DNA of 64,000 nucleotides from Collinsella provencensis (GCF_900199705.1 NZ_LT904908.1:860530-924529); one strand, 5' to 3'; positions 29,901 to 38,501 are shown, numbered from the stretch's first letter. Numbers and translations are program-made. Notes: generated by a model from the letters alone, not told the origin.

Positions 29901-30556
29901 CGCTTGATCCTCACCTTCCGGTCGAGACGATTACCGACGAACGCGATGGCGACCGCCGTAAGCGCATACCCCGCCGCGGCGATGCCGAATGCGAGGATAC
30001 CGCCGGTCGAACGCGTATTGATGTAGGACACCACGCCAGTAAGCTCAGGCGGCGTGAGCGGCACCTGCGAGCCGAGTGACGTGCTGAGCATCACAGCGAT
30101 CAGCAGGTTGGTCATGGGGAGCACGGTGGTGCGCAGTGCCTGCGGAATCACGATCTTGCGCAGAATCTGCCCAAAGGAAAGCCCCAGCGAACGCGCCGCT
30201 TCGATTTGCCCCACGCCGATCGTGTTGATACCGCTCATGAAGTTCTCGGATCCAAAGGCCGAAGCCACCAGGATCACGGTCACGATCACGCACGTGCGAT
30301 ACGGAAGCACGAGGTTCAGATTCGGCAGCGCGTAAACGATAATCACCAGCAGGGAAACGCCAGGTATGTTGCGGAATATCTGCACATACAGGTCGCCCAC
30401 CAAACGCAGCGGCTTGAAGGGCGACACGCGAAGCACCGTAATGGCCACGGCCATGAGCATGACAAACACAAAACACAGCGCCGTCATGCTCCAAGTGGCC
30501 AGCAAGGCATCAACGTAGTTTTGCCTGTATGTGGAGAGAAGCTCTGAAAGCCCCAC
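29897..30556 (-). CDS. Polar amino acid ABC transporter, permease 1
   Basis: About 219 residues with five helices and the EAA loop MSGINTIGVGQIEAARSLGLSFGQ. The reading frame is open from a GTG at 30598, inside the binding-protein gene, but the family usually begins near LLSTYRQNYVDALLATW, so I prefer GTG 30556, one base after the stop of the binding-protein gene. There is no clear ribosome site, so initiation probably relies on coupling to the upstream gene. It pairs with permease 2. Confidence 0.85.
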   Translation of the reverse strand: MGLSELLSTYRQNYVDALLATWSMTALCFVFVMLMAVAITVLRVSPFKPLRLVGDLYVQIFRNIPGVSLLVIIVYALPNLNLVLPYRTCVIVTVILVASAFGSENFMSGINTIGVGQIEAARSLGLSFGQILRKIVIPQALRTTVLPMTNLLIAVMLSTSLGSQVPLTPPELTGVVSYINTRSTGGILAFGIAAAGYALTAVAIAFVGNRLDRKVRIKR

Positions 30557-30557
30557 G

Positions 30558-31550
30558 TTATGCGCCGATCGCGGGCGGCTGCGGGACCTCGTCAACACCG
30601 GCGCGGTCGCCGATGCAGACCTTCCACAGGGCCTCCCACGTGCCGTCCTCCTCGATCTTGGCGAGGAAGTCGTTCACGAAGGCGACGCCGTCGGAATCGA
30701 GCGGCAGGCCGATGCCGTAGGGGTCCTCGGGGCCGAACGGTTCACCGGCGAGCTTATAGGTGCCAGGCTGCTTCATCATGGAGCTGAGCAGCATGTTCGT
30801 GTCGATCACATAGGCGTCGACGCGCTTCTGTGCGAGGGCGGAACGAGCCTCTTCGTCGGTCTTGAACTCCTGGAGCACCGCGTCGGGCTGCAGCTCCTCC
30901 ATGAGGCCGGGGCCGGTGGAACCGGACTGCACGGCGACGTTCTTGCCGGCGAGGTCGTCAACGCTCGTAATGTCGTCGTTGTCGGCGAGCACGAGGATGG
31001 ATTGCTGCGTGCTGTAATACGGGCCGGCGAAGGAGATGAGCTTCTTGCGCTCGTCAGTGATGGAATAGGTGGCGAACACGGCGTCAACCTGGTCGTTCTG
31101 CAGGACGGACTCGCGGGTGTCGGAGGTTACCTGCGTGATCTCGAACTTGGACTCATCGCCGAGGATGTAGCGGACCAGAAGCTGGGAAAGACCGGCGTCG
31201 AAGCCACGTAGCTTGTTGTCCTTCTCGTTGAGCAGGGAGAACAGTACGGAGGTCTGGACTACGCCGAGGCGCATCGTGCCAGCGTCCTTGATGCCCTGGG
31301 CCCACGTGCTCGCAGCGACGGTCGCATCGTCGGCGGTGACGCCGGAAGCGATGAGCGCATCATAAGCTTCGGCATCGAGAGCCGTGGGCTCCTGATCGCC
31401 GAGGTCGTCGCCGGTAGGTGCGGAGCCCTCGGGCGCCGGTGCGGGCTCCTCGCCGCCGCAAGCGGCAAGACCGAGCGCTGCAGCGCCGGCGGCAACCGTG
31501 CCGAGCACCTGACGACGATTGAGCATAAATTCCTTCGTGCTGTTACTCAT
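30558..31550 (-). CDS. Polar amino acid ABC transporter, substrate-binding lipoprotein
   Basis: A 330-residue extracellular binding protein. The N-terminus NRRQVLGTVAAGAAALGLAAC has a twin-arginine-like motif followed by a lipobox (LAAC, Cys near 31), then an acidic Pro-rich linker and an SBP family 3 domain (about residues 90-320) with FDAGLSQLLVRY and AVFATYSITDERKKLISFAGPYY. Residues 50-90 contain a helical insertion (EAYDALIASGVTADDATVAAST) not usual for the family. It is the first gene of the ABC operon. The ATG follows AAAGGA. Confidence 0.9.
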   Translation of the reverse strand: MSNSTKEFMLNRRQVLGTVAAGAAALGLAACGGEEPAPAPEGSAPTGDDLGDQEPTALDAEAYDALIASGVTADDATVAASTWAQGIKDAGTMRLGVVQTSVLFSLLNEKDNKLRGFDAGLSQLLVRYILGDESKFEITQVTSDTRESVLQNDQVDAVFATYSITDERKKLISFAGPYYSTQQSILVLADNDDITSVDDLAGKNVAVQSGSTGPGLMEELQPDAVLQEFKTDEEARSALAQKRVDAYVIDTNMLLSSMMKQPGTYKLAGEPFGPEDPYGIGLPLDSDGVAFVNDFLAKIEEDGTWEALWKVCIGDRAGVDEVPQPPAIGA

Positions 31551-31841
31551 GAGAGGTTCCTTTCCCCAGTGCAGTACGGATACTTTAGCATACTACAGCA
31601 TTAGCACGGTTTTTCGCCTCTTTTCGAAAAACTTCCTTACCTTATGCCCCAAGAACATAGGGAAATTACGCCCCTAAGCTGCAATATTTCCCTGTAACCA
31701 AATGGACACCTTAGAGAGGTTTGTATGCGCGATCCCCCAACGATCAGTATGGATGCCACCGCTCAAGGGCGCCGCGTTTTGTGCAGCAAATCGGCTACTT
31801 ATGCAACTCGTGCGGCGCGCCCCGCTAGCGGCACGGCGCCG

Positions 31842-33758
31842 TTACAGCTCTCCTATGCGATACGCATCGAGCAACATGTGCAGGTCGCGGATTTGCTCGC
31901 GAATCTGAACGCCCGTGTCGGTATCCCCCACCATGCGACGCGTTTCCGCAACGTCGAAACGGTCGGTCTCGCTCACGATGTCGGCGTTGTGCGCAAGTGC
32001 AGCCTCCACGCTCTCAAATGCGCGATGCGCCTTGAGGCGGCATCCGCGGGAACTCGAAATGAGCGTGTAGCCCGCAATACCCGTCTTGGGATGATATGCG
32101 CGGCAAAAGCCGCCGTCGATGACGAGCAGTCGCCCATCGGCACGGATGGGCTTCTCACCGTCCCCCGTATGCACGGGCGTGTGACCGTTGATGATATGAC
32201 CCGCACCGGAAACGCCACCGAACTCGCGCATAATCGAGTCGCACACGGCCGGATCGTTGGTGAGCGAGAAATACGGGTCCATGGGCTCAACCCAGCTCGA
32301 TTTGTCCTCGACATACGAACGCTCGAACGTCTTGACGTGGCGTCCACTGGCCGGCGACTTCATACCGATCCAAAGGTACCACATCCAGTCGAGGGCCTCC
32401 TCGTCGCCCGTGCGCCATGCACGGCGCGCAATGTCATCGCAGAAGTCCAGGTAATCGCGGCCGCTGCGCCACGTACCCAGGCAGTTGACGCTCGAGAACG
32501 TTCCGTCCTCGTTAAGCGGAACGCAGCCGTGGAACAGCAGATTGCGGTTGTACATCAGGTACATCGAACCGTGGCTGTACATAAAGTCGATGTGTCGATG
32601 CAGGTGATCGGTGTTCTTGAACTCCGCAACGAGCTTATCGACGATGCGCTGTTCCTCTTCGGTGAGCTCATACGGATGCTCGGGGTCGACCGTGGGAAAA
32701 TCGAGCGTCGCCATCTGGTACTCGTTACCATCGGAAACCGTAATGGTGCCATGCTCGTAATCGATCTTGTCCAGCAGCAGGCGATCTTGCATGTCAAAGC
32801 TCGCATGGCGCATGATGATCTGCCCCTCGAGCTTGAAGAGCAGCACGTTAACGGCCTTCACCAGAGGGGTGAGCTTAGCTTGGAACGGCGTGGCGTCAGC
32901 GGGCACCGGCGCGTATGTCCGATCCGCAAAGGCAACGAGTTCGCGCAGCGAGATGCCGTAATCGTTCTCCAAAATCTCGTAGTTGTCGTAGCGCAGGTTG
33001 TTGCGCAGCACGGTAGCGACACAGGCGGCGGAACCGGCCGTAGCGCCCATCCACAGGATGTCGTGGTTGCCCCATTGAATGTCCAGCGAATGGTAATTCA
33101 TAAGCTGGTCCATGATCTTCGAGGCACCGCCGCCACGGTCGAACACGTCGCCTACCAGGTGCATATGGTCGATGACAAGGCGCTTGATAACAGCCGCAAG
33201 GGCGCAGATGAAGTCGTCGGTGGCGCCCGTCTCGATAATCGACTCGATAATGCGCTCGTGGTAGCGCACGCGGTAGTTGTTCTCGTCCGGATGCGTGTGC
33301 AGCAGCTCATCGATGATGTAGGCAAAGTCGTGCGGAATCGCTTTGCGGACCTTGGAGCGGGTATAGCGGCTCGAAAGCGCGCGCGTCACCGTAAGAAGCT
33401 CGTCCAAGGATTCGCGATACCACTGGCTCGAATCCTGATGTGCCTCACGCACCAGCGCGATCTTCTCGCGCGGATAGTAAATGAGCGTGCACAGGTCGCC
33501 CTTTTCATCCTCGGTAAGCGTATCTTTGTAAATCTCATCCACGTGCTCGCGTACCACACCCGAGCAGTTGTTGAGAATGTGCATGAACGCCTCGTACTCA
33601 CCGTGGAGGTCGCTCATGAAATGCTCAGTGCCCTTGGGCAGGTTGAGAATTGCCTGCAGATTGATGATCTCGGTAAAAACAGCCTGCTCGCTCGGGAATT
33701 TTTGGGCAAGCAGACGCAGGTACTTCATGGTTTGTTCGGAATGCTCCGGGGTGGTCAC
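31842..33758 (-). CDS. fbp: Fructose-1,6-bisphosphatase, class III
   Basis: A 638-residue Firmicutes-type FBPase, the gluconeogenic enzyme that makes fructose 6-phosphate. It belongs to the metallophosphatase superfamily: MSDLHGEYEAF near residue 48, GDVFDRGGGA near 205 and WGNHDILWMG near 235, with NGHTPVHTGDG near 535. The length matches B. subtilis Fbp (about 670). The start is a GTG at 33758 with GAGGAG at the right distance. It stands alone; no terminator with a U-tract is visible in the 290-bp gap before the binding-protein gene downstream. Confidence 0.93.
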   Translation of the reverse strand: MTTPEHSEQTMKYLRLLAQKFPSEQAVFTEIINLQAILNLPKGTEHFMSDLHGEYEAFMHILNNCSGVVREHVDEIYKDTLTEDEKGDLCTLIYYPREKIALVREAHQDSSQWYRESLDELLTVTRALSSRYTRSKVRKAIPHDFAYIIDELLHTHPDENNYRVRYHERIIESIIETGATDDFICALAAVIKRLVIDHMHLVGDVFDRGGGASKIMDQLMNYHSLDIQWGNHDILWMGATAGSAACVATVLRNNLRYDNYEILENDYGISLRELVAFADRTYAPVPADATPFQAKLTPLVKAVNVLLFKLEGQIIMRHASFDMQDRLLLDKIDYEHGTITVSDGNEYQMATLDFPTVDPEHPYELTEEEQRIVDKLVAEFKNTDHLHRHIDFMYSHGSMYLMYNRNLLFHGCVPLNEDGTFSSVNCLGTWRSGRDYLDFCDDIARRAWRTGDEEALDWMWYLWIGMKSPASGRHVKTFERSYVEDKSSWVEPMDPYFSLTNDPAVCDSIMREFGGVSGAGHIINGHTPVHTGDGEKPIRADGRLLVIDGGFCRAYHPKTGIAGYTLISSSRGCRLKAHRAFESVEAALAHNADIVSETDRFDVAETRRMVGDTDTGVQIREQIRDLHMLLDAYRIGEL

Positions 33759-33890
33759 GGCGGCTCCTCTCCATGGCGAACACTCAATTCACCATAGCAT
33801 CCGCTTGTGGAGGGGGCATCTGTTCCCATGAGCGTATCCGGCTAGCGGTAGCTCTTCACCATTTTTCCAGCCCCACTACAAATTGACTCC

Positions 33891-34133
33891 TCATTTGTCC
33901 GAAGTATCGGTATTCGGGCCCGTGATGTCGGCGCTCAATCGCCTTTCGACCTCGTCTGCCCCAAGACATGCTGGACAAGAGGCACGGTGAGCGGCGCTGC
34001 ATGACGAACATGCCCCTCCGCAGCTGCCAGCATTTGAACACGATCCACATACGCCCTGCTTGCACATACGACGAATAGCAGCGGCGCATGCCAGGACAAT
34101 CACAGCAACGATAAGCACATCAATGAGGGACAT
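33891..34133 (-). CDS. FeoB-associated Cys-rich membrane protein
   Basis: An 80-residue protein with one N-terminal membrane helix (LIDVLIVAVIVLACAAAI) and a Cys-rich cytoplasmic segment (CKQGVCGSCSNAGSCGGAC...CSAAH...CPAC, ten Cys after the helix). It resembles small proteins that accompany ferrous-iron transporters (FeoB-associated Cys-rich family), although no feoA or feoB is in the window. GAGGAGG precedes the ATG. A DtxR-like palindrome lies at 34153-34170 on its promoter, which supports iron control. Confidence 0.75.
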   Translation of the reverse strand: MSLIDVLIVAVIVLACAAAIRRMCKQGVCGSCSNAGSCGGACSSCSAAHRASCPACLGADEVERRLSADITGPNTDTSDK

Positions 34134-34152
34134 AAGCTCCTCCTCATCAAAT

Positions 34153-34177
34153 AGTTTACTAAGGTGAACTTATCATA
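34153..34177 (-). promoter_or_regulatory. DtxR/IdeR-like operator and -10 box of the Cys-rich gene
   Basis: AGTTTACTAAGGTGAACT (34153-34170) is an 18-bp inverted repeat with one mismatch pair (arms AGTTTAC/GTGAACT), similar in architecture to iron-responsive DtxR-family boxes. A TATGAT -10 (34177-34172) lies directly upstream on the minus strand. The rest of the 338-bp gap 34134-34471 shows nothing. Confidence 0.5.
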
Positions 34178-34471
34178 CCCAACGGTGATTTGCGTGCGCG
34201 ATGAACGTGACCCTCCATCAAATGTAGACGAAGCGACCCCGCACCATGTACAGGGTCGCCAAATACCAAGCTATTGCATCGCGTTAGTTGCTCCATGGCT
34301 CCCGACGTAAAGGGAAAGCAAGCTTTGCCTTCGCTCATCGCACGTCTATTGCTGGAACGAAGGACACAGTACACTTCCCCAGCAGTAGGGCACTTCTCAA
34401 TCAAGGCGCGCACTGTTATCGCAGGATGTGCGCTCGAACCGCGGCGCGCCCTGGTGCGCAATGTGCTTCTC

Positions 34472-35224
34472 TTAGCCGAGCATCTCGAGCACCGCACGTT
34501 TGTGTGTGAGGAACTCGGGCGTGAGGTTAAACGTTGCGCGCTCGCTGTGTGGACAGGTGATGTGCTCCTCGCCCACAATGCGTGTCGGCATACCAGCCTG
34601 CGGAGCACCTCGCATTACGTAAATGACGTCCGCCAGCGTAAGCGCTTCGTCGATGTCATGCGTAACCACGCACGCAGTGGTATGACAACGCTCGATTACG
34701 TCAAGGAACCACGTGTGCATGTCGGCCTTGGTAAACGCATCGAGAGCCGAAAATGGCTCATCAAGCAGCATGAACTCCTGTGAGAAGAGATAACTGCGCA
34801 GCAGGGCAGCACGCTGGCGCATGCCGCCCGAAAGCTCGCTCGGCCAGCGTTCCTCCGTGCCCTCGAGGCCGAAGGCCTCGAACAGCGGGCGCGCCTGATC
34901 GCGCGCTGCCTCTTTTGACATACCTTGGAGCACAAGCGGGAGCGATACATTGTCAATGATGCGTTTATGCGGCAAGAGCAGGTCTTTTTGCAGCATGTAC
35001 GACAAGTGGCCCGATTCACCGGTGATGTCCTGCTCGTCGAGTTTAACGCTGCCCGCGACGGGGCGCTCGAGCCCAGCGATGATATGAAATAGGGTGGTTT
35101 TTCCGCAACCCGATGGACCGAGCAAACATGCTACCTGCCCGGATTCCACGGTAAGACACACATCATCGAGGACACGCAAGTCGCCGTACTCCTGTGAAAC
35201 GCCTTTTACCTCAAGACGCGCCAT
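34472..35224 (-). CDS. thiZ: Thiamine-precursor ABC transporter, ATPase
   Basis: A 250-residue ABC ATPase of the nitrate/sulfonate/taurine/thiamine-precursor group. Walker A is GPSGCGKTTLF, the signature LSGGMRQRAALLRS, Walker B LLDEPFSALD and the H-loop VTHDIDEAL. The second ATG (35224, MARLEVKGV) is chosen because GGGAG is nine bases upstream of it and only three from the first. It is the last gene of the operon under the TPP riboswitch and should drive import by ThiX with ThiY. Confidence 0.85.
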   Translation of the reverse strand: MARLEVKGVSQEYGDLRVLDDVCLTVESGQVACLLGPSGCGKTTLFHIIAGLERPVAGSVKLDEQDITGESGHLSYMLQKDLLLPHKRIIDNVSLPLVLQGMSKEAARDQARPLFEAFGLEGTEERWPSELSGGMRQRAALLRSYLFSQEFMLLDEPFSALDAFTKADMHTWFLDVIERCHTTACVVTHDIDEALTLADVIYVMRGAPQAGMPTRIVGEEHITCPHSERATFNLTPEFLTHKRAVLEMLG

Positions 35225-35286
35225 CGCCATCGTCTCCCAATCGCGTCGGTAACCCGCCGCATTCCGTCCATTTCGACCAAGTGACA

Positions 35287-35408
35287 CGAATTCGGTTCAA
35301 TTAATCGCGCATGTCGAGTAGAGCGGCTTTTTGTCCAACAAAAGGCCTGATAATTTGCGCCCATAACCCACGTCTATCTCGACAGTCCAGAAAATTGAAC
35401 CGAATTCG
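35287..35408. repeat. Inverted-repeat element, copy 2 (GAATTCGGTTCAATT arms)
   Basis: CGAATTCGGTTCAATT (35287-35302) and its exact 16-bp complement (35393-35408) bracket a 90-bp interior that also holds a hairpin, GGCTTTTTGT/ACAAAAGGCC. The element fills the thiY-thiZ gap. Its left arm and the next 20 bp resemble the right flank of the element at 27301-27389. Confidence 0.75.
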
Positions 35409-35417
35409 CGATATTTC

Positions 35418-36497
35418 TTAGATAAAGCGCGTATCAAGTCCCGCGCCGGGCTCAATTTGGGGTGCAAAACCCTGCTCGCTCACCCACTCATAGAACGCAT
35501 CCCAGCGCGCCGCGTCAATGGCACCCCAGTTCTCGGCATCCGCCTGGTACTGATCGGCGAGATATGCCTGGCTTGCGTGGACAAGCTCACTATCGAGCTC
35601 AGGGGCAGCTTTGAGCAGGATCTCCGCGGCGGCATCCGGATCGGAAATGCAGTCTTCGTAACCACGGCGCGTGGCGTCGATGAACGCCTGAACCAGCTTT
35701 TCGTCCTGCTCGATGACGTCATTGTTCGCAATGATAACCGGCGTGTAATAGTCGAACACAGGCTCGATATCCGAGAACGCAAAGTAGTTGGTGTCGAGGC
35801 CCGCCAGCTTGCACTTCTCGCCAGCCCATGCCCAGTAGATCCAGATGGTGTCGACCTGGTCGGCCTGCAGGGCGCTCACCTCGTCAGTCACGGTCGAGGG
35901 CACCATCTGCACCTCGTCGAAGGTGCCGCCGTCGTTCTCAACGCAACGTTCGATCATCCCCTGCTCAATAGGCATTTCCCATGTCGCATACGTGTGTCCC
36001 GCCATGTCTGCGGGGCTGTCGATGCCCTTTTCCTTCAAGCTGATGATGCCCGACGTGTTGTGCTGGATGATGGCTGCAACTGCCGTGACAGGCAGGACAT
36101 CCTCAGAGGAAACATAGGCGGCCATCGTGTCTTGGAAGCTCACGCCGAACTCGGCATCGCCCGCAGCCACCAGCGCATCCGCGCCGTTCTCGGGCGCTTG
36201 CACGATCTCGACTTCGAGACCCGCCTCTTTGTAATATCCGCGCTCGGCGGCCACGTACACGCCCGTGTGGTTCGTGTTGGGGGTCCAGTCCAGGGCAAAC
36301 GTCACCTTGCGCAGCTCCGGCTCATTCGATGCGCCTGCCGAGGAGCCTGCAGGGGAGTTATTGCCAGCACAGCCAGCAAGGGCAGATGCGCCAAGGGCGG
36401 CGGCACCCGCAAGACCCGTCCCCAGCAACGTGCGACGAGACATCATGCCGTAAGCGTCGCCCTTTGCCATTGCCTGCTTCATCGATTTTTTATCCAT
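35418..36497 (-). CDS. thiY: Thiamine pyrimidine precursor (HMP-type) binding lipoprotein
   Basis: A 359-residue NMT1/THI5-like periplasmic-type binding protein. The N-terminus has a twin-arginine-like SRRTLLGTGLAG and lipobox ALAGC. The mature domain starts VTFALDWTPNTNHTGVYVAAERG, diagnostic for ThiY-like proteins that bind formylaminopyrimidine or HMP, with GDAEFGVSFQDTM near residue 118. Position in a TPP-riboswitch operon with YkoF-like, permease and ATPase genes supports the assignment. Confidence 0.88.
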   Translation of the reverse strand: MDKKSMKQAMAKGDAYGMMSRRTLLGTGLAGAAALGASALAGCAGNNSPAGSSAGASNEPELRKVTFALDWTPNTNHTGVYVAAERGYYKEAGLEVEIVQAPENGADALVAAGDAEFGVSFQDTMAAYVSSEDVLPVTAVAAIIQHNTSGIISLKEKGIDSPADMAGHTYATWEMPIEQGMIERCVENDGGTFDEVQMVPSTVTDEVSALQADQVDTIWIYWAWAGEKCKLAGLDTNYFAFSDIEPVFDYYTPVIIANNDVIEQDEKLVQAFIDATRRGYEDCISDPDAAAEILLKAAPELDSELVHASQAYLADQYQADAENWGAIDAARWDAFYEWVSEQGFAPQIEPGAGLDTRFI

Positions 36498-36583
36498 GAT
36501 GGATTTCTCACTTTCCCTTGAAACACAGCTACTACCAGCTGCGATTGCTTTTCTCTAGATAGTCACGTTGTTGCGCGCAGCTA

Positions 36584-36690
36584 CCGTTACCGTGATTTCC
36601 CTTGGCAACCGCGCTTCCGCGCTGCGAACACCATTACCGTGGCTTCTCCAGACAACCACGCCTTCAGGCCACCACCTGCCATTACTGTGG
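36584..36690. repeat. Three imperfect 47-48 bp tandem copies starting at the thiX stop codon
   Basis: CCATTACTGTGG (36679), CCATTACCGTGG (36631) and CCGTTACCGTG (36584) mark three copies at 48- and 47-bp spacing. On the minus strand each encodes Lys-(Pro/Ser)-(Gln/Arg)-TAA, so the last codons and stop of thiX have been copied twice into the thiX-thiY gap. Confidence 0.65.
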
Positions 36691-37605
36691 TTTTCGCTCT
36701 CCGCGCTCCCAGGGCATCGAGATGCGGCGCACCGCCTCAACTGCCCACATGAGCAGCAAGCTCAGCGCAGAGATAAGGAAGATCACCGCGAACATCTTGT
36801 CGAACGAATACGCTTTGCGCACGCGCGTCATGTACACGCCCAAGCCAGAAAAACCGCCGAGCCATTCCGCGATCACTGCACCGACAATGGCATACGCTGC
36901 GGAAATCTTGAGGCCCGAGAAGAACTGCGGCAGTGCGGCGGGCAGCTTGACGTGGCGCATGATTTGCCCGCGAGTGGCGCCCATCGAGCGCAGCAAATCG
37001 ATCTCGTCGGGGTCAACGGAGCGCAAGCCCTCGAGTAGACCCACCGTAATGGGGAAAAACGTCGTCACCACGATGAGTACCACTTTGGGCAGCATGTCGT
37101 AGCCAAACCACAACACAAGCAGCGGCGCAATGGCCACACTCGGAATCGTTTGCGTGAGCACCACCAGCGGATACACCGCCCGGTACAACACCTCGAACCG
37201 ATCCATGAGCAGCGCGGAAATAAAACCGAGCGCCACGCCCGCAGCCAGACCGAGTCCGGCTTCGATGAGCGACGTCACGGCATGCTCGCACAAAAGCGGC
37301 CAGTCGCTTACCAGCGCTTGCACCACGGCCAGGGGACTCGGCAACATGTATCCCGGAACCAGCCCGGCCATGCATACCAGCTGCCATATGGCAATCAGTA
37401 CTGCAAGCGTTATCGGAGCTGCAAGACGCATGCCGAGCGAAGATGCCGAACCCTGGGCCTTATCGGCACCGACAGTCCCGCCAGCCGCGTTACTTGCGCC
37501 ATCGACACCAGGGCTACCGGTGCCATCGACACTGCGCCCCACTTCGTTATGCGCCACTTCCCCACTCATCGGCACTCCGCGCGCGTCGTTCGATTCGTTA
37601 TGCAT
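36682..37605 (-). CDS. thiX: Thiamine-precursor ABC transporter, permease
   Basis: A 307-residue BPD-type permease of the SsuC/TauC/ThiX group with six helices and the EAA loop LLEGLRSVDPDEIDLLRSMGATRG. The first 50 residues are a Gly/Ala/Ser-rich cytoplasmic tail, longer than usual. Its ATG at 37605 overlaps the 3' end of the YkoF-like gene by 8 bp. It should form the channel for pyrimidine precursors bound by ThiY. Confidence 0.87.
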   Translation of the reverse strand: MHNESNDARGVPMSGEVAHNEVGRSVDGTGSPGVDGASNAAGGTVGADKAQGSASSLGMRLAAPITLAVLIAIWQLVCMAGLVPGYMLPSPLAVVQALVSDWPLLCEHAVTSLIEAGLGLAAGVALGFISALLMDRFEVLYRAVYPLVVLTQTIPSVAIAPLLVLWFGYDMLPKVVLIVVTTFFPITVGLLEGLRSVDPDEIDLLRSMGATRGQIMRHVKLPAALPQFFSGLKISAAYAIVGAVIAEWLGGFSGLGVYMTRVRKAYSFDKMFAVIFLISALSLLLMWAVEAVRRISMPWERGERKPQ

Positions 37606-37909
37606 CGTTCTCGTGGTACTTGGCGGTCTTCTCCTCGGTAGTCAGCAGGTTATCGGCATCGTCGAAGAAGATCTTCGAGTACACCGCGACCTTGGCGGAA
37701 CCGGCGCGCACGGCAACGCGCGTGCACTCGGCGAGAACCTCCATGCAGTGGTCGTAATCGCCCTCGATCGCCGTCTCAAACGGCCCCACATATGCGTCAG
37801 GGAACTCGGACATGATGTACGCGATGACCTCGTCGACCACGCGCACGACCTCGTCGTTTCCCTGCACGCCCTGGGGCAGCAGCTGAATTGCAACGCTCGC
37901 TTTCATGAG
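37598..37909 (-). CDS. Thiamine-binding YkoF/MTH1187-like protein
   Basis: A 103-residue protein of the thiamine-binding (MTH1187/YkoF-like) fold: KASVAIQLLPQG at the N-terminus, YVGPFETAIEGDYDHCMEVLAEC in the middle and VAVYSKIFFDDA near the C-terminus. Members bind thiamine or its pyrimidine and often precede ThiXYZ genes. The start at 37909 is chosen as the ATG with GGGAG nearby (GAAGGGAGCGCTC). It is the first gene after the TPP riboswitch and its terminator. Confidence 0.85.
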   Translation of the reverse strand, partial: LMKASVAIQLLPQGVQGNDEVVRVVDEVIAYIMSEFPDAYVGPFETAIEGDYDHCMEVLAECTRVAVRAGSAKVAVYSKIFFDDADNLLTTEEKTAKYHENDA

Positions 37910-37952
37910 CGCTCCCTTCTGGGCCCGCGCGGCGCGAAGCCACCGCACAAAC

Positions 37953-37998
37953 AAGGCCCCTCGATGTTTCGTAGGGGCCTTCGCGCGCTTCGTTTGTG
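37953..37998 (-). terminator. Riboswitch-controlled terminator of the thiamine operon
   Basis: AAGGCCCCT/AGGGGCCTT (37953-37961 and 37973-37981) form the core stem, extended by GCACAAAC/GTTTGTGC outer arms. It lies between the TPP aptamer and the first gene, where TPP binding would favour termination. Confidence 0.75.
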
Positions 37999-38008
37999 CG
38001 AGAGGTTG

Positions 38009-38098
38009 TACGTCCCTACGCCGGCATTACCCGGATCAGGTTGCGGGTCGAGCGATGGGTCGCTCCTCTCAGCCGGTCCATTTCCCAGCTCCCCGTGT
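38009..38098 (-). ncRNA. TPP riboswitch (THI element)
   Basis: The minus strand carries the conserved TPP aptamer: GGGGAGC at the 5' arm, CTGAGAGG in the pyrimidine-sensing helix, ACCC, then ACCTGATCCGGGTAATGCC and GCGTAGGGA at the 3' arm. It would switch off the ykoF-like/thiX/thiY/thiZ operon when thiamine pyrophosphate is plentiful. A TACACT -10-like box lies just upstream at about 38110-38115. Confidence 0.95.
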
Positions 38099-38130
38099 TA
38101 CAGCGGACAGTGTAGCACGTTCATACAAAA

Positions 38131-38156
38131 GAGGCGTCGCGCAATTGCAACGCCTC
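38131..38156. terminator. Hairpin between the repeat block and the TPP operon
   Basis: GAGGCGT (38131-38137) and ACGCCTC (38150-38156) with an inner GC/GC step form a stem followed on the minus strand by TTTTGT. It can end transcription coming from the fic side before the TPP promoter. Confidence 0.65.
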
Positions 38157-38194
38157 GTTGTGCAAACGGCTGCGTTGCGTAGCGACAGCGCACT

Positions 38195-38343
38195 TGAGAC
38201 CAGACGGTTATTGCAGATTCGGATTTGAAACCAGGCCGTTGTGTCAAAAATCAGCCGTTTTATGCAACATTCGTCTGGTCTCAGTTGTGGGTATGTAACA
38301 TTGGTCTAGTTTCAACTTCGGGCATGCAACATTCGTCTAGTCA
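38195..38343. repeat. 31-bp-period repeat block A, includes an 89-bp inverted-repeat element
   Basis: Five copies of a 21-bp unit like GAGACCAGAC...TGCA: forward at 38195 and 38226, reverse at 38263, 38294 and 38325. Neighbouring units of the same orientation are exactly 31 bp apart. The segment 38195-38283 has inverted ends and is about 88 percent identical by eye to 39729-39817 on the other side of fic. The last reverse unit contains the stop codon of the remnant gene. Confidence 0.8.
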
Positions 38344-38501
38344 ACCTGATAGCTCCTCAGCTGAGCAGGGGCAACGCGCGGGAACATCTCGCGGCGATCA
38401 GACTCGTCAGCCGCAACCACATAGTATTCGACAGTGGCGCCAGCTGGCTGCGCCGGAACCTTGGCAACATAAACCTCGTGCGTACGTCCGGGAATAAGCT
38501 T
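38337..38501 (-). pseudogene. 3' remnant of an unrelated gene, in frame behind fic
   Basis: Immediately after the fic TGA (38504-38502) the same frame stays open for 54 codons to TAG at 38339-38337. The translation is clearly protein-like (GRTHEVYVAKVPAQPAGATV, then EYYVVAADESDRREMFPRV), resembling the last strands of an Ig/fibronectin-like beta-sandwich as found at the ends of secreted enzymes. It has no start codon or ribosome site of its own. I read it as the leftover 3' end of a gene replaced by the fic gene. Confidence 0.6.

Noticed and set aside
29052-31550. Naming the ABC system as glutamine- or arginine-specific
   Set aside because: The binding domain belongs to the general polar amino acid family and the sequence does not settle the substrate.
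31725-33797. 690-codon plus-strand ORF opposite fbp
   Set aside because: Antisense shadow of a well-defined class III FBPase.
38195-38343. CRISPR array
   Set aside because: Units have a 31-bp period, but with 21-bp imperfect repeats in both orientations, 10-bp spacers and no cas genes.
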